Shown in pieces: positions 7,301 through 9,105 of a DNA stretch of 9,105 bases. The stretch comes from Halobacteriales archaeon QS_9_70_65. GTDB lineage: Archaea > Halobacteriota > Halobacteria > Halobacteriales > Haloarculaceae. The notes under the pieces were generated by a model. It was not told where the DNA came from and made no database searches. It worked only from the letters and a program-made list of their open reading frames with translations. Position 1 is the first letter of the stretch. Each line of letters begins with the position of its first letter. Position numbers and translations under genes: made by a program. The stretch lies in NCBI GenBank assembly GCA_003023535.1, contig PXSC01000041.1, forward strand, positions 1 to 9,105. The letters run 5' to 3'.

Positions 7301-7710
7301 ACTCTCTCGCTGTTTGAAGATAGACGTACGTCCGGACGACGGCCGGGCCGGTGAACTCCGTCGGGCCGAGGACGGCAACGCGGTAGAGATACAGCACCAG
7401 AAACAGCGCGAACAGTCCGAAGCTGGTCGTCATCAGCGCCCGATGCCGCCGGACGTCGCCGCGTCCGATGGCGCGGACGCCGGCGGTGATGGTGCCGACG
7501 GCCGCGAGGCTGACGACGGCGTTGACGGGCGGGACGGCAGCGAGCAACCCTGCGTGGCTCGGCAGCGCCTCCACGGGCAGCCGCTGGAAGGCGGCGCCGA
7601 ACACCAGCGCCAGCGACGCGACCGTCAGCAGCGCGGTCAGCGCCGGAACGTGCTCCTTCGCCCACGTCCGCGTTTCCGTGCCGACGTCTACGACTCGGCG
7701 GTAGACAAGT

Positions 7711-7724
7711 GTTGATTATTCAAC
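7711..7724 (-). promoter_or_regulatory. TATA region of the DUF420 gene within a small palindrome
   Basis: The reverse strand reads GTTGAATAATCAAC, an A/T-rich box with 5-base inverted arms (7711-7715 / 7720-7724). Its centre is about 27 bases before 7690, the expected leaderless start of DUF420. It could be a plain TATA box or a TATA box overlapped by an operator. Confidence 0.4.
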
Positions 7725-7766
7725 GTCAAAACCGCCGGAACGTCCAGTATCCTCGGTTCGTGCTAA

Positions 7767-7776
7767 CGTTTAACAG
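7767..7776 (+). promoter_or_regulatory. TATA box of the zinc-ribbon gene
   Basis: CGTTTAACAG lies 23-32 bases before the ATG at 7799, the archaeal TATA distance for a leaderless or very short-leader transcript. No Shine-Dalgarno sequence precedes the ATG. Confidence 0.45.
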
Positions 7777-7798
7777 TTTCGCGCCCGGATTGGATGAC

Positions 7799-7933
7799 AT
7801 GCGAGGGACGGAACCTGACGGCGCCACGCTCTACGAGTGCGTCGACTGCGGCGACCGGCAGAAGGATCCCGAGGGCCGGCTCTGCGCCTGCGGCGGCTAC
7901 CTCCAGAACATCGGCATCGAGCGGTCGCTGTAG
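7799..7933 (+). CDS. Small zinc-ribbon (rubrerythrin-like domain) protein, 44 residues
   Basis: Small conserved haloarchaeal protein: MRGTEPDGATLYECVDCG, then RLCACGGYLQNIG and a short end. Four cysteines (C14, C17, C29, C31 by count) form a single zinc-ribbon knuckle pair of the rubrerythrin-like type. Such tiny CPXCG-like proteins are common in Halobacteria and their roles are mostly unknown (protein or nucleic-acid contacts have been suggested). The second cysteine pair is C-x-C followed by GG, one residue shorter than the usual C-x-x-C, which may be natural variation or a lost codon. The frame extends upstream to 7709, but the conserved sequence starts at this ATG and the TATA box agrees. 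Divergent from DUF420. Confidence 0.8.
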   Translation: MRGTEPDGATLYECVDCGDRQKDPEGRLCACGGYLQNIGIERSL

Positions 7934-7958
7934 GGAGCCGTCGCCACGACAGAGCTTC

Positions 7959-8003
7959 GTGTCGGATGCCCGGCCATAGATGACGGTCTATCGACCCCGA
8001 CAC
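7959..8003. repeat. Imperfect stem-loop between the zinc-ribbon and lipoprotein genes
   Basis: Outer arms GTGTCGG (7959-7965) and CCGACAC (7997-8003), inner arms ATAGA (7976-7980) and TCTAT (7987-7991) around a 6-base loop. It lies 25 bases after the zinc-ribbon stop and could be a 3' end structure; no T-run follows. Confidence 0.35.
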
Positions 8004-8092
8004 CACGGATACTACCGTCCGCACCGGACCGGCGACTCACACTCCTCAATACGGGATTCGTCGGCGGTCAGAGCTATACTCGGCAGAAAGAC

Positions 8093-8101
8093 TTTTTTTT
8101 A
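8093..8101 (+). promoter_or_regulatory. T-rich core promoter of the lipoprotein gene
   Basis: A run of eight T and an A lies 21-29 bases before the ATG at 8122, preceded by the purine-rich AGAAAGAC, like a TFB element. This fits a leaderless transcript and supports ATG 8122 over the in-frame GTG at 8110. Another A/T-rich stretch, GCTATACT, lies at 8073-8080. Confidence 0.45.
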
Positions 8102-8121
8102 GCGGTAAGGTGTTACACATC

Positions 8122-8604
8122 ATGACGCGGCAGTTGTCGCGGCGAGACACACTCCGTCTCGCAGGTGCGGGGTTGAGCGTCGGAGTCGCTGGCTGTTCGG
8201 CCGACGCTCTCCAGGGTGAGGAGTCCTCGGAGCTCATGATCAAGATTTGGAACTACGATACGACGGCGAGCCACGACGTGTATTTGGAACTATTCCGGAG
8301 CGAGGCAGGTGAGGTCGAGACGGGCCGGCAGCTGAAAGAGTGGTTCACGCTGACGCGGGCGAGCGACACCGACTCCGACGAGGGCGCTGAGGACAAGAGC
8401 AGCAGGGAGTTCCGTGTCGAGAGCCAACCCTACCGGGTACGTGTCCGTGTCGGGGCACCGTCGGCGAGGGACGCCGAGTATTCGCACTACCACTTTCGTC
8501 CGTGTGTCGCCGACACGCCGAACATCCTCGAGCGGATTCACGTGCTACTGGTCAAAGAAAACGAAGACGCCGGGCCGGAAATACGGTGGAATCAGCCCTG
8601 CTAA
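8122..8604 (+). CDS. Tat-exported lipoprotein of unknown function
   Basis: 160 residues. The N-terminus MTRQLSRRDTLRLAGAGL is a twin-arginine signal (R7-R8) followed by a short hydrophobic stretch and a lipobox VAGC with the lipidated C25. The protein should be folded in the cytoplasm, exported by Tat and anchored to the outer face of the membrane, like many haloarchaeal lipoproteins. The mature part opens with MIKIWNYDTTASHDVYLELF, resembling the beta-sandwich start of other small haloarchaeal lipoproteins. A Ser/Asp/Glu-rich low-complexity loop (about residues 74-91) follows, then VRVRVGAP. Two more cysteines occur, one near 131 and one as the last residue. I do not recognise the domain. 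Third codon positions are noticeably less GC-biased than in aglB or rnp3, with codons such as ATT, TAT, TTG and CTA, and it stands alone beside tRNA-linked repeats. Both fit an acquired gene. Confidence 0.8.
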   Translation: MTRQLSRRDTLRLAGAGLSVGVAGCSADALQGEESSELMIKIWNYDTTASHDVYLELFRSEAGEVETGRQLKEWFTLTRASDTDSDEGAEDKSSREFRVESQPYRVRVRVGAPSARDAEYSHYHFRPCVADTPNILERIHVLLVKENEDAGPEIRWNQPC

Positions 8605-8687
8605 CCACGGGAGCGGCGGCAATTGGTGGCTCCAGCGGTCAGACGGAGCAGATCCGACTCGTTCGGGCGCTTCGATGGCATCCGAGC

Positions 8688-8708
8688 GGGCGAAGGTGGT
8701 CTTCGCCC
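8688..8708 (+). terminator. Possible terminator hairpin after the lipoprotein gene
   Basis: GGGCGAAG (8688-8695) pairs with CTTCGCCC (8701-8708) around a 5-base loop, 84 bases after the stop. No T-run follows, and archaeal terminators rarely need hairpins, so the assignment is weak. Confidence 0.25.
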
Positions 8709-8761
8709 ATTCTTGCGGACTCGACAGTCCTGCTACTCCCGAGCGTACTCTCGGCAGGACA

Positions 8762-8783
8762 TGCGTGGGACCGGATTTGAACC
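8762..8783. repeat. tRNA-Leu 3'-end copy 1 (possible attachment-site scar)
   Basis: 22 bases identical to 9014-9035, which covers the discriminator base, 3' acceptor strand and most of the T-arm of the tRNA gene. Identity stops inside the T-stem. No D-arm or anticodon follows, so it is not a tRNA gene. Confidence 0.8.
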
Positions 8784-8845
8784 AAATCTAGACGTGCTCG
8801 TTCACTACGTTCGCTACGCGCGACCGGCAGGGCTCAAATCCGGTC
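8769..8845. repeat. Inverted repeat built on tRNA T-arm copy 1
   Basis: 8769-8780 (GACCGGATTTGA) is the exact inverse of 8834-8845. The 53 bases between include TTCACTACGTTCGC. A transcript would fold into a long hairpin. Confidence 0.65.
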
Positions 8846-8894
8846 TGACTCCCTCACTCCAGCCGACTCGCTTCGCTCGTCGGCGTCCGTTCAG

Positions 8895-8918
8895 TGCGTG
8901 GGACCGGATTTGAACCGG
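8895..8918. repeat. tRNA-Leu 3'-end copy 2 (possible attachment-site scar)
   Basis: 24 bases identical to 9014-9037; with the G just before, 25. It includes the 3' acceptor strand and nearly the whole T-arm. The start is 133 bases from copy 1 and 119 from the real tRNA end. Same orientation in all three. Confidence 0.8.
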
Positions 8919-8974
8919 AGGAAGACGGTCGCTCACTTCGTTCGCGCTGCGTCTTCCGGGGTACAAATCCGGTC
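8902..8974. repeat. Inverted repeat built on tRNA T-arm copy 2
   Basis: 8902-8912 (GACCGGATTTG) is inverse to 8964-8974, and pairing continues imperfectly to GAAGAC (8921-8926) against GTCTTC (8951-8956), giving a stem of about 25 bases. The loop contains CTCACTTCGTTCGC, related to the loop of the 8769-8845 unit. Confidence 0.65.
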
Positions 8975-8978
8975 GGCA

Positions 8979-9012
8979 GTCCTGCCGCTCGCGAACGTGC
9001 TCGCGGCAGGAC
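8979..9012 (-). terminator. Hairpin directly 3' of tRNA-Leu
   Basis: GTCCTGCCGC (8979-8988) pairs perfectly with GCGGCAGGAC (9003-9012), ending one base from the tRNA discriminator. A weaker version (7-base arms 8727-8733 / 8754-8760) sits beside tRNA-end copy 1. It could be a trailer or termination structure, or one arm of a recombination site. Confidence 0.35.
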
Positions 9013-9013
9013 G

Positions 9014-9098
9014 TGCGTGGGACCGGATTTGAACCGGCGGACCTCTACAGGACAGCGCCCTCAACGCTGCGCCGTTGGCCTAGCTTGGCTACCCACGC
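9014..9098 (-). tRNA. tRNA-Leu, anticodon GAG
   Basis: 85-base class II tRNA on the reverse strand without intron. The acceptor arms GCGTGGG / CCCACGC pair perfectly, with discriminator A. The D-arm has GCC / GGC around AAGCTAGGCCAAC. The anticodon stem CAGCG / CGCTG is perfect with loop TTGAGGG, giving anticodon GAG, which reads CUC and CUU. There is a long variable arm (TCCTGTAGAGGTC) and T-loop TTCAAAT closed by GCCGG / CCGGT. The 3' CCA is not encoded. The promoter lies beyond the window edge. Confidence 0.95.
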
Positions 9099-9105
9099 GC
9101 AGTAA

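Larger units (their letters stand above)
6847..7319 (-). mobile_element. Non-autonomous IS200/IS605 (IS1341-type) derived element, MITE/PATE-like
   Basis: Restoring DUF420 defines a 473-base insertion; a shared CT makes the edges ambiguous by two bases (7319-6847 or 7317-6845). There is no target duplication and no terminal inverted repeat, as expected for IS200/IS605 single-strand transposition. On the reverse strand the left end has a hairpin (arms CCCGCCGT / ACGGCGGG) about 19 bases in. The right end has a 9-base-stem hairpin followed by GAGGATGTCAT. This right end resembles the ends of haloarchaeal IS1341-type tnpB elements. No tnpA or tnpB domain is present, so movement would need enzymes in trans. 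Haloarchaeal elements of this kind have been called PATEs. Orientation is inferred from the right-end sequence. Boundaries are well supported by the broken host gene; the family assignment rests on pattern memory. Confidence 0.75.
6643..7691 (-). pseudogene. DUF420 membrane protein gene, split by a 473-base insertion
   Basis: Reading the reverse strand, an N-terminal half (7691-7320: GTETRTWAKEHVPAL, ALVFGAAFQRLPVE, RHRALMTTSFGLFALFLVLY, VVRTYVY) stops at the insertion. The C-terminal half resumes at 6846 (LPVLFVHIGLAVVCVPFVFY, GRVAASLWLVSFSMGVVIYA) and ends at TGA 6645-6643. Joined, they form about 191 residues with several membrane helices and the RHRALM / YHLF-end pattern of DUF420, a family often found near cytochrome oxidase assembly genes. 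The insertion is not a multiple of three, so the two halves lie in different frames and no full product is possible. The N-terminal half also lacks a plausible start: upstream of the first helix the frame has no ATG, GTG or TTG before a stop, and the codon at the expected leaderless start is GTA (7691-7689). The gene is convergent with the methyltransferase. Confidence 0.85.
8605..9013. other. Gene-free repeat region downstream of tRNA-Leu
   Basis: About 410 bases with no convincing gene on either strand: open stretches here lack family features and run through the repeats. It holds the hairpin at 8688, two near-copies of a block that borders the tRNA end (8725-8783 and 8977-9035, with 52 of 59 positions matching by eye), an extra tRNA-end copy at 8895, and two long inverted repeats. 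Shared inner words such as CACTTCGTTCGC / CACTACGTTCGC show that the units around 8762 and 8895 are related over most of their length. Confidence 0.6.

Noticed and set aside
6847..7319. Classic DDE-type MITE with terminal inverted repeats and target duplication
   Set aside because: The edges show no matching inverted ends and no duplicated target; only a 2-base CT ambiguity.
6643..7665. Single 340-residue protein across the insertion
   Set aside because: Its N-terminal part is DUF420 in the wrong frame plus the inserted element; only the last ~65 residues are genuine DUF420.
8110..8121. GTG at 8110 as the lipoprotein start
   Set aside because: ATG 8122 gives a standard Tat signal and correct promoter distance.
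8623..8913. Small plus-strand genes between the lipoprotein and the tRNA
   Set aside because: The frames run through tRNA-derived repeats and hairpins and have no promoter or recognisable features.
8762..8974. Additional tRNA genes
   Set aside because: Only acceptor and T-arm pieces are present; no D-arm or anticodon arm can be built.
8762..9037. CRISPR array from the three short repeats
   Set aside because: Only three copies with spacers over 90 bases, and the repeat is the tRNA 3' end.

Overview
The window is chromosomal DNA from a halophilic archaeon (class Halobacteria); I cannot fix the genus. It has very high GC with strong G/C bias at third codon positions, acidic proteins, TATA boxes about 25-29 bases upstream of start codons (leaderless promoters), a twin-arginine lipoprotein and archaeal N-glycosylation and RNase P genes.

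Left part (1-6100). A divergent promoter region separates aglJ (minus strand, cut by the window edge) from aglB (plus strand). AglJ-type enzymes put the first sugar on dolichyl phosphate; AglB moves the finished glycan onto asparagine in exported proteins. Behind aglB, tightly packed on the plus strand, come a DUF368/PopT-type membrane protein (likely a polyprenyl-phosphate recycling transporter), a small rhomboid-family membrane protein, the RNase P protein Rpp30 (rnp3) and a SAM-dependent methyltransferase. The first three proteins fit one membrane-surface theme: build the lipid-linked sugar, transfer it, recycle the carrier.

Middle part (6081-7700) is decaying. The methyltransferase seems to have lost a short internal piece near 6600, which shifts its last codons out of frame. 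The convergent minus-strand DUF420 membrane protein gene is split by a 473-base insertion (6847-7319). The insertion has subterminal hairpins at both ends, no target duplication, and a right end like that of haloarchaeal IS200/IS605 (IS1341-type, TnpB) elements. It carries no transposase, so it is a MITE/PATE-like element. Its right end could be a stand-alone TnpB guide RNA (omegaRNA) whose guide would be the DUF420 gene itself. The DUF420 gene also seems to lack its start codon.

Right part (7700-9105) is accessory-looking: a 44-residue zinc-ribbon protein, a Tat-exported lipoprotein of unknown function with weaker GC bias, and about 410 gene-free bases full of hairpins. These lead to a tRNA-Leu(GAG) gene on the minus strand. 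Two extra copies of the tRNA 3' end lie downstream of the gene, each followed by an inverted copy of the T-arm. They look like attachment-site scars of integrated elements or a tRNA-derived repeat. No CRISPR array, rRNA or complete mobile element is present.
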